Shown here piece after piece: positions 56,299 to 64,000 of a stretch of 64,000 bases of DNA. A program made the position numbers and the translations under genes. The notes beneath the pieces were generated by a model. It was given only the letters and a program-made list of their open reading frames with translations. It searched no databases and was not told where the DNA came from. Origin of the DNA: Canna indica (Eukaryota; Streptophyta; Magnoliopsida; Zingiberales; Cannaceae); assembly GCA_034359265.1 (NCBI GenBank), contig CP136897.1:29189501-29253500 (forward strand). The letters run 5' to 3'. Numbering within the stretch: position 1 is the first letter of the stretch; every line of letters begins with the position of its first letter.

Positions 56299-56666
56299 GT
56301 CGTGCACTTCTGATCGTCGGCTAATAAGGGTGAGCGTCCGAGGGATAGCTCGGGGTCATTTTCTTCATCTCTTCGCGCGCCTTTTAGCGCCACGTGAAAA
56401 GATGAAATCGGACAATAATGCACGAAGTTACGCCCGTTTTAAACGAAAAATAATAATTGAAATGTTATTTTTCTTATTTATTTACAAATTTTAATTTTTC
56501 GAGTCGGTTGGTCGATCGAGCCGGCCGAAGAGGTTGCGGCGGGCCCCGCGCGGGCGATCGACAGCCAAATCTTATGTCGACGACGTCGTCCGTCCTTAAC
56601 GTTTGGTTAGAAAGATTGGTAAAAAAAATGATCTCGTCGTGCAATCAAATAGGTAGTAAAAAAAAA

Positions 56667-56783
56667 AGTGCAACACGAGGACTTCCGAGGGGGTCACCCA
56701 TCCTAGTACTACTCTCGCCCAAGCACGCTTAACTTCGGAGTTTTGATGGGATCCGGTGCGTTAGTGCTGGTATGATCGCACCC
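56667..56783 (-). rRNA. 5S rRNA: 5S rRNA copy 121
   Basis: AGTGCAAC, CTTCCGAGG, GAGTTTTG. Confidence 0.88.
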
Positions 56784-57151
56784 ATCGTGCACTTCTGATC
56801 GTCGGCTAATAAAGGTGAGCGTCCGAGGGATAGCTCGGGGTCATTTTCTTCGTCTCTTCGCGCGCCTTTTAGCGCCACGTGAAAAGATGAAATCGGACAA
56901 TAATGCACGAAATTACGCCCGTTTTAACCGAAAAATAATAATTGAAATGTTATTTTAATAATTTATTTACAAATTTTAATTTTTCGGGTCGGTTGGTCGA
57001 TCGAGCCGGCCGTAGAGGTTGCGGCGGGCCCCGCGCGGGCGATCGACAGCCAAATTTTATGTCGACGACGTCGTCCGTCCTTAACGTTTGGTTAGAAAGA
57101 TTGGTAAAAAAAATGATCTCGTCGTGCAATCAAATAGGTAGTAAAAAAAAA

Positions 57152-57268
57152 GGTGCAACACGAGGACTTCCCAGGGGGTCACCCTTCATAGTACTACTGT
57201 CGCCCAAGCACGCTTAACTGCGGAGTTCTGATGGGATCCGGTGCGTTAGTACTGGTATGATCGCACCC
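57152..57268 (-). rRNA. 5S rRNA: 5S rRNA copy 122
   Basis: CCCTTCATAGTACTACTGTCG, CTTAACTGCGG, GTACTGG. Confidence 0.87.
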
Positions 57269-57635
57269 ATCGTGCACTTCTGATCGTCGGCTAATAAGGG
57301 TGAGCGTCCGAGGGATAGCTCGGGGTCATTTTCTTCATCTCTTCGCGCGCCTTTTAGCGCCACGTGAAAAGATGAAATCGGACAATAATGCACGAAGTTA
57401 CGCCCGTTTTAAACGAAAAATAATAATTGAAATGTTATTTTGCTTATTTATTTACAAATTTTAATTTTTCGAGTCGGTTGGTCGATCGAGCCAGCCGAAG
57501 AGGTTGCGGCGGGCCCCGCGCGGGCGATCGAGAGCCAAATTTTATGTCGACGACGTCGTCCGTCCTTAACGTTTGGTTAGAAAGATTGGTAAAAAAAATA
57601 ATCTCGTCGTGCAACAAATAGGTAGTAAAAAAAAA

Positions 57636-57752
57636 GATGCTACACGAGGACTTCCCAGGGGGTCACCCATCCTAGTACTACTCTCGCCCAAGCATGCTTA
57701 ACTTCGGAGTTCTGATGGGATCCGGTGCGTTAGTGCTGGTATGATCGCACCC
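57636..57752 (-). rRNA. 5S rRNA: 5S rRNA copy 123
   Basis: GATGCTACACG, GCATGCTT. Confidence 0.88.
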
Positions 57753-58120
57753 GTCATGCACTTCTGATCGTCGGCTAATAAGGGTGAGCGTCCGAGGGAT
57801 AGCTCGGGGTCATTTTCTTCGTCTCTTCGCGTGCCTTTTAGCGCCACGTGAAAAGTTGAAATCGGACAATAATGCACGGAGTTACGCCCGTTTTAAATGA
57901 AAAATAATAATTGAAATGTTATTTTTCTTATTTATTTACAAATTTTAATTTTTCGGGTCGGTTGGTCGATCGAGCCGGCCGTAGCAGTTGCGGCGGGCCC
58001 CGCGCGGGCGATCGACAGCCAAATTTTATGTCGACGACGTCGTCCGTCCTTAACGTTTGGTTAGAAAGATTGGTAAAAAAAATGATCTCGTCGTGCAATC
58101 AAATAGGTAGTAAAAAAAAA

Positions 58121-58237
58121 GGTGCAACGCGAGGACTTCCTAGGGGGTCACCCATCCTAGTACTACTCTCGCCCAAGCACGTTTAACTTCAGAGTTCTGA
58201 TGGGATCCGGTGCGTTAGTGCTGGTATGATCACACCC
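58121..58237 (-). rRNA. 5S rRNA: 5S rRNA copy 124
   Basis: ACGCGAGG, CTTCCTAGG, CACGTTTAAC, CTTCAGAG, GATCACACCC. Confidence 0.85.
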
Positions 58238-58604
58238 GATATGCACTTCTGATCGTCGGCTAATAAGGGTGAGCGTCAGAGGGATAGCTCGGGTTCATTT
58301 TCTTCGTCTCTTCGCGCGCATTTTAGCGCCACGTGAAAAGCTGAAATCGGACAATAATGCACGGAGTTACGCCCGTTTTAAACGAAAAATAATAATTGAA
58401 ATGTTATTTTTCTTATTTATTTACAAATTTTAATTTTTCGGGTTGGTGGGTCGATCGAGCCGGCCGTAGAGGTTGCGGCGGGACCCACGCAGGCGATCGA
58501 CAGCCAAATTTTATGTCAACGACGTCGTCCTTCCTTAACGTTTGGTTAGAAAGATTGGTAAATAAAATGATCTCGTCGTGCAACAAATAGGTAGTAAAAA
58601 AAAA

Positions 58605-58721
58605 GATGCAACACGAGGACTTCCCAAGGGGTCACCCATCCTAGTACAACTCTCGCCCAAGCACGCTTAACTTCGGAGTTCTGATGGGATCCGGTGCGTT
58701 AGTGCTGGTATGATCGCACCC
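58605..58721 (-). rRNA. 5S rRNA: 5S rRNA copy 125
   Basis: GATGCAAC, AAGGGG, GTACAACTC. Confidence 0.88.
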
Positions 58722-59063
58722 GTCGTGCACTTCTGATCATCGGCTAATAAGGGTGAGCGTCCGAGGGATAGCTCGGGGTCATTTTCTTCGTATCCTCGCG
58801 CTCCTTTTAGCGCCACGTGAAAAACTGAAATCGGACAATAATGCACGGAGTTACGCCCGTTTTAAACGAAAAATAATAATTGAAATGTTATTTTTCTTAT
58901 TTATTTACAAATTTTAATTTTTCGGGTCGGTTGGTCGATCGAGCCGGCCGTAGAGGTTGCGGCGGGCGATCGACAGACAAATTTTATGTCGACGACATCG
59001 TCCATCCCTAACGTTTGGTTATATAGATTGGAAAAAAAAATGATCTCGTCGTGCAATCAAATA

Positions 59064-59180
59064 GGTGCAACACGAGGACTTCCGAGGGGGTCACCCATCC
59101 TAGTACTACTCTCGCCCAAGCACGCTTAAGTTCGGAGTTCTGATGGGATCCGGTGCGTTAGTGCTGGTATGATCGCACCC
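59064..59180 (-). rRNA. 5S rRNA: 5S rRNA copy 126, no adjacent T-run
   Basis: Full-length gene (CTTCCGAGG, CTTAAGTTCGG), but CAAATAGGTGCAAC joins the spacer directly to the gene end. The TAGTAAAAAAAAAGGT segment is deleted between AGGT repeats. Termination would need the downstream T-run near 59033-59040. Confidence 0.87.
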
Positions 59181-59537
59181 GTCATGCACTTCTGATCGTC
59201 GACTAATAAGGGTGAGCGTCCGAGGGATAGCTCGGGGTCATTTTCTTCGTCTCTTCGCGCGCCTTTTAGCGCCACGAGAAAAGCTGAAATCGGACAATAA
59301 TGCACGGAGTTACGCCCGTTTTAAACGAAAAATAATAATTGAAATGTTATTTTTCTTATTTATTTACAAATTTTAATTTTTCGGGTCGGTTGGTCGATCG
59401 AGCCGGCCGTAGAGGTTGCGGCGGGCGATCGACAGCCAAATTTTATGTCGACGACGTCGTCCGTTCTTAACGTTTGGTTAGAAAGATTGGTAAAAAAAAT
59501 GATCTCGTCGTGCAATCAAATAGGTACTAAAAAAGAA

Positions 59538-59654
59538 GGTGCAACACGAGGACTTCCAAGGGGGTCACCCATCCTAGTACTACTCTCGCACAAGCACGCT
59601 TAACTTCGGAGTTCTGATGGGATCCGATGCATTAGTGCTGGTATGATCACACCC
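59538..59654 (-). rRNA. 5S rRNA: 5S rRNA copy 127
   Basis: CTTCCAAGGGGG, CGCACAAG, CCGATGCATTAG, GATCACACCC. T-run split by a C. Confidence 0.86.
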
Positions 59655-60022
59655 GTCATGCACTTCTGATCGTCGGCTAATAAGGGTGAGCGTCCGAGGG
59701 ATAGCTCGGGGTCATTTTCTTCGTCGCTTCGCGCGCCTTTTAGCGCCACGTGAAAAGCTAAAATCGGACAATAATGCACGGAGTTACGCCCGTTTTAAAC
59801 GAAAAATAATAATTGAAATGTTATATTTCTTATTTATTTACAAATTTTAATTTTTCGGGTCGGTTGGTCGATCGAGCCGGCAGTAGAGGTTGCGGCGGGC
59901 CCCGCGCGGGCGATCGACAGCCAAATTTTATGTCGATGACGTCGTCTGTCCTTAACGTTTGGTTAGAAAGATTGGTAAAAAAAATGATCTCGTCGTGCAA
60001 TCAAATAGGTAGTAAAAAAAAA

Positions 60023-60139
60023 GGTGCAACACGAGGACTTCCCAAGGGGTCAACCATCCTAGTACTACTCTCGCCCAAGCACGCTTAACTTCGGAGTTCT
60101 GATGGGATCCGGTGCGTTAGTGCTGGTATGATCGCACCC
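60023..60139 (-). rRNA. 5S rRNA: 5S rRNA copy 128
   Basis: AAGGGGTCAACC; otherwise consensus. Confidence 0.9.
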
Positions 60140-60507
60140 CTCATGCACTTCTGATCGTCGGCTAATAATGGTGAGCGTCTGAGGGATAGCTCGGGGTCAT
60201 TTTCTTCGTCTCTTCGCGCCCTTTTTAGCGCCACGTGAAAAGCTGAAATCGGACAATAATGCACGGAGTTACGCCCGTTTTAAACGAAAAATAATAATTG
60301 GAATGTTATTTTTCTTATTTATTTACAAATTTTAATTTTTCGGGTCGGTTGGTCGATCGAGCCGGCCGTAGAGGTTGCGGCGGGCCCCGCGCGGGCGATC
60401 GACAGCCAAATTTTATGTCGACGACGTCGTCCGTCCTTAACGTTTGGTTAGAAAGATTGGTAAAAAAAATGATCTCGTCGTGCAATCAAATAGGTAGTAA
60501 AAAAAAA

Positions 60508-60624
60508 GGCGCAACACGAGGACTTCCCAGGGGGTCAACCATCCTAGTACTACTCTCGCCCAAGCACGCTTAACTTCGGAGTTCTGATGGGATCCGGTGC
60601 GTTAGTGCTGGTATGATCGCACCC
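60508..60624 (-). rRNA. 5S rRNA: 5S rRNA copy 129
   Basis: GGCGCAAC at the 3' end, GTCAACC in box C. Confidence 0.9.
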
Positions 60625-60966
60625 GTCATGCACTTCTGATCGTCGGCTAATAAGGGTGAGCGTTCGAGTGATAGCTCGGGGTCATTTTCTTCGTCTCTTC
60701 GCGCGCCTTTTAGCTCCACGTGAAAAGCTGAAATCGGACAAAAATGCACGGAGTTACGCCCGTTTTTAACGAAAAATAATAATTGAAATGTTATTTTTCT
60801 TATTTATTTACAAATTTTAACTTTTTGGGTCGGTTGGTCGATCGAGCCGGCCGTAGAGGTTGCGGCGGGCGATCGACAGCCAAATTTTATGTCGACGACG
60901 TCGTCCGTCCTTAACGTTTGGTTAGAAAGATTGGTAAAAAAAATGATCTCGTCGTGCAATCAAATA

Positions 60967-61083
60967 GGTGCAACACGAGGACTTCCGACAGGGTCACCCA
61001 TCCTAGTACTACTCTCGCCCAAGCACGCTTGACTTCGAAGTTCTGATGGGATCCGGTGTGGTAGTGCTGGTATGATCGCACCC
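60967..61083 (-). rRNA. 5S rRNA: 5S rRNA copy 130, no adjacent T-run
   Basis: Same AGGT-mediated terminator deletion as 59064. CTTCCGACAGGGTC, CTTGACTTCGAAG, GGTGTGGTAG. Confidence 0.86.
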
Positions 61084-61362
61084 GTCATGCATTTCTGATC
61101 GTCGGCTAATAAGGTGAGCGTCCGAGGGATAGCTCGGGGTCATTTTCTTCGTCTCTTTGCGCGCCTTTTAGTGCCACGAGAAAAGTTGAAATCGGACAAT
61201 AATGCATGGAGTTACGCCCGTTTTAAACGAAAAATAATAATTGAAATGTTATTTTTCTTATTTATTTACAAATTTTAATTTTTCGGGTCGGTTGGTCGAC
61301 CGAGCCGGCCGTAGAGGTTGCGGCGGGCCCCGCACGGGCGATCGACAACCAAATTTTATGTC

Positions 61363-61374
61363 GACGACGTCGTC
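61363..61374. other. GACGACGTCGTC perfect palindrome in the spacer
   Basis: A 12-bp self-complementary sequence containing GACGTC, preceded by an overlapping GTCGAC. It is present in most units; common decays are GACGATGTCGTC and GACGACGTCATC. Several gene-spacer rearrangement junctions lie within a few bases of this palindrome (17507, 20588, 50420-50458). Confidence 0.7.
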
Positions 61375-61404
61375 CGTCCTTAACGTTTGGTTAGAAAGAT
61401 TGGT

Positions 61405-61412
61405 AAAAAAAA
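61405..61412 (-). terminator. Second downstream T-run, possible backup terminator
   Basis: Eight A on the + strand, 39-46 nt past the gene 3' end, between GATTGGT and TGATCTCG. It is conserved in nearly every unit. It could catch read-through, and would be the first T-run met in units that lost the primary one. The role is inferred. Confidence 0.45.
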
Positions 61413-61441
61413 TGATCTCGTCGTGCAATCAAATAGGTAGT

Positions 61442-61450
61442 AAAAAAAAA
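61442..61450 (-). terminator. Pol III T9 terminator of the reference 5S gene
   Basis: Nine A on the + strand (T9 in the RNA sense) directly follow the GCACC 3' end. Pol III terminates at runs of four or more T. The run is 7-10 long in most units, is interrupted in a few (for example at 2241, 5832, 9906, 34646, 35132), and is missing in three units (59064, 60967, 63364). Confidence 0.85.
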
Positions 61451-61567
61451 GGTGCAACACGAGGACTTCCCAGGGGGTCAACCATCCTAGTACTACTCTC
61501 GCCCAAGCACGCTTAACTTCGGAGTTCTGATGGGATCCGGTGCGTTAGTGCTGGTATGATCGCACCC
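61451..61567 (-). rRNA. 5S rRNA: 5S rRNA, reference copy described in full
   Basis: This gene encodes the 5S RNA of the large cytosolic ribosomal subunit, made by RNA polymerase III with TFIIIA and bound by ribosomal protein L5. It differs from the window consensus at one base (GTCAACC for GTCACCC, RNA 87-88, in box C). Helix I pairs GGTGC (RNA 2-6) with GCACC (113-117). Helix V pairs CGAG (67-70) with CTCG (105-108). The loop E motif AGTA (74-77) faces GAA (99-101). The start is set by the conserved GGG with C at -1, and the end by a T9 run directly after GCACC. It sits in an ordinary unit with a TATA-like element upstream. Expression cannot be judged from sequence. It is one of the copies closest to consensus. 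Confidence 0.95.
61471..61518 (-). promoter_or_regulatory. Internal control region of the reference 5S gene (A box, IE, C box)
   Basis: Using the standard type 1 Pol III numbering, the A box is RNA 50-64 (61504-61518), the intermediate element RNA 67-72 (61496-61501) and the C box RNA 80-97 (61471-61488). The A box reads AGTTAAGCGTGCTTG. Box assignments follow known 5S gene architecture; only the sequence is seen here. Every full-length copy carries the same region, with class B copies altered at RNA 65, 74 and 95. Confidence 0.75.
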
Positions 61568-61590
61568 GTCATGCACTTCTGATCGTCGGC

Positions 61591-61596
61591 TAATAA
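61591..61596 (-). promoter_or_regulatory. TATA-like element upstream of the reference 5S gene
   Basis: The minus strand reads TTATTA at -29 to -24 from the gene start, with C at -1. Plant 5S genes need a TATA-like box near -28 and C at -1, so position and composition fit. The GC dinucleotide expected near -12 is not there (GA instead; a GC lies at -7/-6). The element recurs in most units; a few change it, for example to CTAATGTGG (+ strand) at the 3899, 7973, 12047 and 13988 genes. Confidence 0.65.
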
Positions 61597-61659
61597 GGGT
61601 GAGGGTCCGAGTGATAGCTCGGGGTCATTTTTTTCGTCTCTTCGCGCGCCTTTTAGCGC

Positions 61660-61665
61660 CACGTG
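61660..61665. promoter_or_regulatory. CACGTG box in the spacer upstream of the reference gene
   Basis: A perfect CACGTG hexamer in GCGCCACGTGAAAAG, 93-98 bp upstream of the transcription start. It is retained in most units and lost in some by single changes (CACGCG, CACATG, CACGAG). CACGTG is the plant G-box bound by bZIP and bHLH factors; any role in 5S transcription is speculative. Confidence 0.4.
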
Positions 61666-61934
61666 AAAAGCTGAAATCAGACAATAATGCATGGAGTTAC
61701 GCCTGTTTTAAACGAAAAATAATAATTGAAATGTTATATTTCTTATTTATTTACAAATTTTAATTTTTCGGGTCGGTTGGTCGATCGAGCCGGCCGTAGA
61801 GGTTGCGGCGGGCCCCGCGCGGGCGATCGACAGCTAAATTTTATGTCGACGACGTCGTCCGTCCTTAACGTTTGGTTAGAAAGATTGGTAAAAAAATGAT
61901 CTCGTCGTGCAATCAAATAGGTAGTAAAAAAAAA

Positions 61935-62051
61935 GGTGCAACATGAGGACTTCCCAAGGGGTCAACCATCCTAGTACTACTCTCGCCCAAGCACGCTTAA
62001 CTTCGGAGTTCTGATGGGATCCGGTGCGTTAGTGATGGTATGATCGCACCC
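61935..62051 (-). rRNA. 5S rRNA: 5S rRNA copy 132
   Basis: ACATGAGG, AAGGGGTCAACC, GTGATGG. Confidence 0.88.
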
Positions 62052-62197
62052 GTCATGCACTTCTGATCGTCGGCTAATAAGGGTGAGCGTCCGAGTGATA
62101 GCTCGGGGTCATTTTTTTCGTCTCTTCACGCGCCTTTTAGCGCCACGTGAAAAGCTGAAATCAGACAATAATGCACGGAGTTACGCCCGTTTTAAAC

Positions 62198-62226
62198 GAA
62201 AAATAATAATTGAAATGTTATTTTTC
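62198..62226. other. AT-rich inverted repeat (9-bp arms, 11-nt loop)
   Basis: GAAAAATAA at 62198-62206 is the exact reverse complement of TTATTTTTC at 62218-62226, separated by TAATTGAAATG. The same structure recurs in most units, with arm changes in some (TTATATTTC, TTATTTTCC). It lies in the AT-rich tract about 150 bp upstream of the 5S gene. No function is evident. Confidence 0.6.
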
Positions 62227-62297
62227 TTATTTATTTACAAATTTTAATTTTTCGGGTCGGTTGGTCGATCGAGCCGGCCGTAGAGGTTGCGGCGGGC

Positions 62298-62307
62298 CCC
62301 GCGCGGG
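62298..62307. other. CCCGCGCGGG palindrome in the GC-rich spacer block
   Basis: A 10-bp perfect palindrome inside GCGGGCCCCGCGCGGGCG. The flanking GCGGGC occurs twice 11 bp apart, and ten or so units have lost the 11 bp between the two copies (for example near 36955, 40034, 58965, 59420, 60868, 63262, 63722). Confidence 0.7.
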
Positions 62308-62419
62308 CGATCGACAGCCAAATTTTATGTCGACGACGTCGTCCGTCCTTAACGTTTGGTTAGAAAGATTGGTAAAAAAAATGATCTCGTCGTGCAATCA
62401 AATAGGTAGTAAAAAAAAA

Positions 62420-62536
62420 GGTGCAACACGAGGACTTCCCAGGGGGTCAACCATCCTAGTACTACTCTCGCCCAAGCACGCTTAACTTCGGAGTTCTGCT
62501 GGGATCCGGTGCGTTAGTGCTGGTATGATCGCACCC
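62420..62536 (-). rRNA. 5S rRNA: 5S rRNA copy 133
   Basis: GTCAACC and TTCTGCTGGG; otherwise consensus. Confidence 0.91.
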
Positions 62537-62904
62537 CTCATGCACTTCTGATCGTCGGCTAATAAGGGTGAGCGTCTGAGGGATAGCTCGGGGTCATTTT
62601 CTTCGTCTCTTCGCGCCCTTTTTAGCGCCACATGAAAAGCTGAAATCAGACAATAATGCACGGAGTTACGCCCGTTTTAAACAAAAAATAATAATTGGAA
62701 TGTTATTTTTCTTATTTATTTACAAATTTTAATTTTTTGGGTCGGTTGGTCGATCGAGCCGGCCGTAGAGGTTGCGGCGGGCCCCGCGCGGGCGATCGAC
62801 AGCCAAATTTTATGTCGACGACGTCGTCCTTCCTTAACGTTTAGTTAGAAAGATTGGTAAAAAAAATGATCTCGTCGTGCAATCAAATAGGTAGTAAAAA
62901 AAAA

Positions 62905-63021
62905 GGTGCAACACGAGGACTTCCCAGGGGGTCAACCATCATAGTACTACTCTCGCCCAAGCACGCTTAACTTCGGAGTTCTGATGGGATCCGGTGCGTT
63001 AGTGCTGGTATTATCGCACCC
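62905..63021 (-). rRNA. 5S rRNA: 5S rRNA copy 134
   Basis: GTCAACCATCATAG, TATTATCGC. Confidence 0.89.
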
Positions 63022-63363
63022 GTCATGCACTTCTGATCGTCGGCTAATAAGGGTGAGCGTTCGAGTGATAGCTCGGGGTCATTTTCTTCGTCTCTTCGCG
63101 CGCCTTTTAGCTCCACGTGAAAAGCTAAAATCGGACAATAATGCACGGAGTTACGCCCGTTTTTAACGAAAAATAATAATTGAAATGTTATTTTTCGTAT
63201 TTATTTGCAAATTTTAATTTTTCGGGTCGGTTGGTCGATCGAGCCGGCCGTAGAGGTTGCGGCGGGCGATCGACAGCCAAATTTTATGTCGACGACGTCG
63301 TCCGTCCTTAACGTTTGGTTAGAAAGATTGGTAAAAAAAATGATCTCGTCGTGCAATCAAATA

Positions 63364-63480
63364 GGTGCAACACGAGGACTTCCGACAGGGTCACCCATCC
63401 TAGTACTACTCTCGCCCAAGCACGCTTGACTACGGAGTTCTGATGGGATCCGGTGCGTTAGTGCTGGTATGATCGCACCC
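63364..63480 (-). rRNA. 5S rRNA: 5S rRNA copy 135, no adjacent T-run
   Basis: Partner of 60967 at 2,397 bp: terminator deleted, CTTCCGACAGGGTC, CTTGACTACGG. Confidence 0.87.
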
Positions 63481-63837
63481 GTCATGCACTTCTGATCGTC
63501 GACTAATAAGGGTGAGCGTCCGAGGGATAGCTCGGGGTCATTTTCTTCGTCTCTTCGCGCGCCTTTTAGCGCCACGTGAAAAGCTGAAATCGGACAATAA
63601 TGCACGGAGTTACTCCCGTTTTAAACGAAAAATAATAATTGAAATGTTATTTTTCTTATTTATTTACGAATTTTAATTTTTCGGGTCGGTTGGTCGATCG
63701 AGCCGGCCGTAGAGGTTGCGGCGGGCGATCGACAGCCAAATTTTATGTCGATGACGTCGTCCGTCCTTAACGTTTGGTTAGAAAGATTGGTAAAAAGAAT
63801 GATCTCGTCGTGCAATCAAATAGGTAGTAAAAAAAAA

Positions 63838-63954
63838 GGTGTAAAACGAGGACTTCCCAGGGGGTCACCCATCCTAGTACTACTCTCGCCCAAGCACGCA
63901 TAACTTCGGAGTTCTAATGGGATCCGGTGCGGTAGTGCTGGTATGATCGCACCC
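63838..63954 (-). rRNA. 5S rRNA: 5S rRNA copy 136
   Basis: GGTGTAAAACG, CACGCATAACTT, GTTCTAATGGG, GGTGCGGTAG. The array continues past the window end. Confidence 0.86.
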
Positions 63955-64000
63955 GTCATGCATTTTTGATCGTCGGCTAATAAGGTGACCGTCCGAGGGA

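Larger units (their letters stand above)
61568..61934. other. Representative 5S intergenic spacer
   Basis: This 367-bp interval is typical of every spacer. From left to right on the + strand it holds the upstream promoter of the left gene, a region with TCGGGGTCATTTT and TTCGTCTCTTCGCGCG, a CACGTG box, ACGCC(T/C)GTTTTAAACG, an AT-rich tract of about 65 bp, a GC-rich block with palindromes, GACGACGTCGTC, and the two T-runs of the right gene. Frames of about 91 codons cross it, but they overlap the antisense of the 5S gene and are broken by indels in the A-tracts of many units. I see no coding gene or other RNA gene here. Confidence 0.85.
60100..63417. repeat. Higher-order duplication, 2,397-bp offset
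   Basis: About 60100-61020 recurs at 62497-63417. Genes 60023/62420, 60508/62905 and 60967/63364 are each 2,397 bp apart. Shared marks are CACCCCTCATGC, GCGTCTGAGGG, GCGCCCTTTTTAGCG, TTTTAGCTCCACGTG, CGTTTTTAACG and the loss of the T-run. Confidence 0.8.
1..64000 (-). repeat. 5S rDNA tandem array, about 485-bp unit, 136 loci
   Basis: The whole window is head-to-tail 5S rDNA with genes on the minus strand; it is open at both ends. Successive genes are mostly 484-486 bp apart. Conventions for the gene entries: quoted words are read on the + strand (complement of the RNA); RNA n counts from the gene 5' end, which is the right-hand coordinate; the gene ends at the last templated C before the T-run. 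Class A genes read GTACTACTCTCGCCC. Class B genes read GTACCACTCTCGCGC together with CCCAAGGGG, and usually CTAGTATG. The genes match angiosperm 5S rRNA block by block, and their uniform orientation and spacing exclude dispersed pseudogenes. No other gene is seen. Confidence 0.97.

Noticed and set aside
1..64000. CRISPR-like or satellite interpretation of the regular repeat
   Set aside because: The 485-bp period contains a complete, recognisable 5S rRNA gene with Pol III signals. There are no short repeats with unique spacers.
1..64000. 35S rDNA, telomeric repeats or bacterial sequence
   Set aside because: No 18S, 5.8S or 26S blocks and no TTTAGGG arrays are seen, and the 5S sequence is of plant type.

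Overview
The window is a single tandem array of plant-type nuclear 5S ribosomal RNA genes. I located 136 5S loci, all transcribed from the minus strand. Of these, 124 are full-length copies (116-117 nt up to the last templated C) and 12 are truncated, interrupted or carry indels. The unit is usually 485 bp: a 117-bp gene plus a spacer of about 368 bp. The RNA begins GGGTGCGATCATACC, carries the GATCCCATCAGAACTCC and GTTAAGCGTGCTTGGGC blocks, and ends GTGTTGCACC before a T-run. This points to a flowering plant; I cannot name the species. The array runs off both ends of the window and there is no protein-coding gene.

Each unit, read in the direction of transcription, has a TATA-like TTATTA at -29 to -24, the 117-nt gene with its internal control region, a T8-T9 terminator, and a second T-run about 35 nt further on. 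The spacer also carries a GACGACGTCGTC palindrome, a GC-rich CCCGCGCGGG palindrome, a TCGATCGA stretch, an AT-rich tract with a 9-bp inverted repeat, and a CACGTG box. Recurrent open frames of about 91 and 87 codons are by-products of this repetition and are not annotated as genes.

Layout: 0-20 kb holds a 4,074-bp higher-order repeat (three copies, the third partial) and a 2.43-kb one. 20.9-27.7 kb is two copies of a 3,376-bp block. 28-43.5 kb is a heterogeneous stretch containing a 658-bp hAT-like non-autonomous transposon inserted in a 5S gene (37105-37762, 8-bp target duplication) and a 2,402-bp higher-order repeat. 43.5-51 kb holds a 3.48-kb block present twice plus a partial third copy. 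51.8-54.7 kb is a 1,451-bp block present twice, and 60-63.5 kb a 2,397-bp block present twice. A second gene class (class B, four linked substitutions) occurs at 2.7-19.7 kb and 32.2-47.6 kb, and is absent from 19.7-32.2 kb and beyond 47.7 kb.

The most notable points are the class B genes with altered helix II and loop E, rearrangement breakpoints clustered at the spacer palindrome, three units that lost their T-run terminator by an AGGT-mediated deletion, the transposon with two internal tRNA-like modules, and the nested higher-order repeats. No copy I checked equals the majority consensus exactly. The array may therefore be weakly homogenised, or partly a relic.
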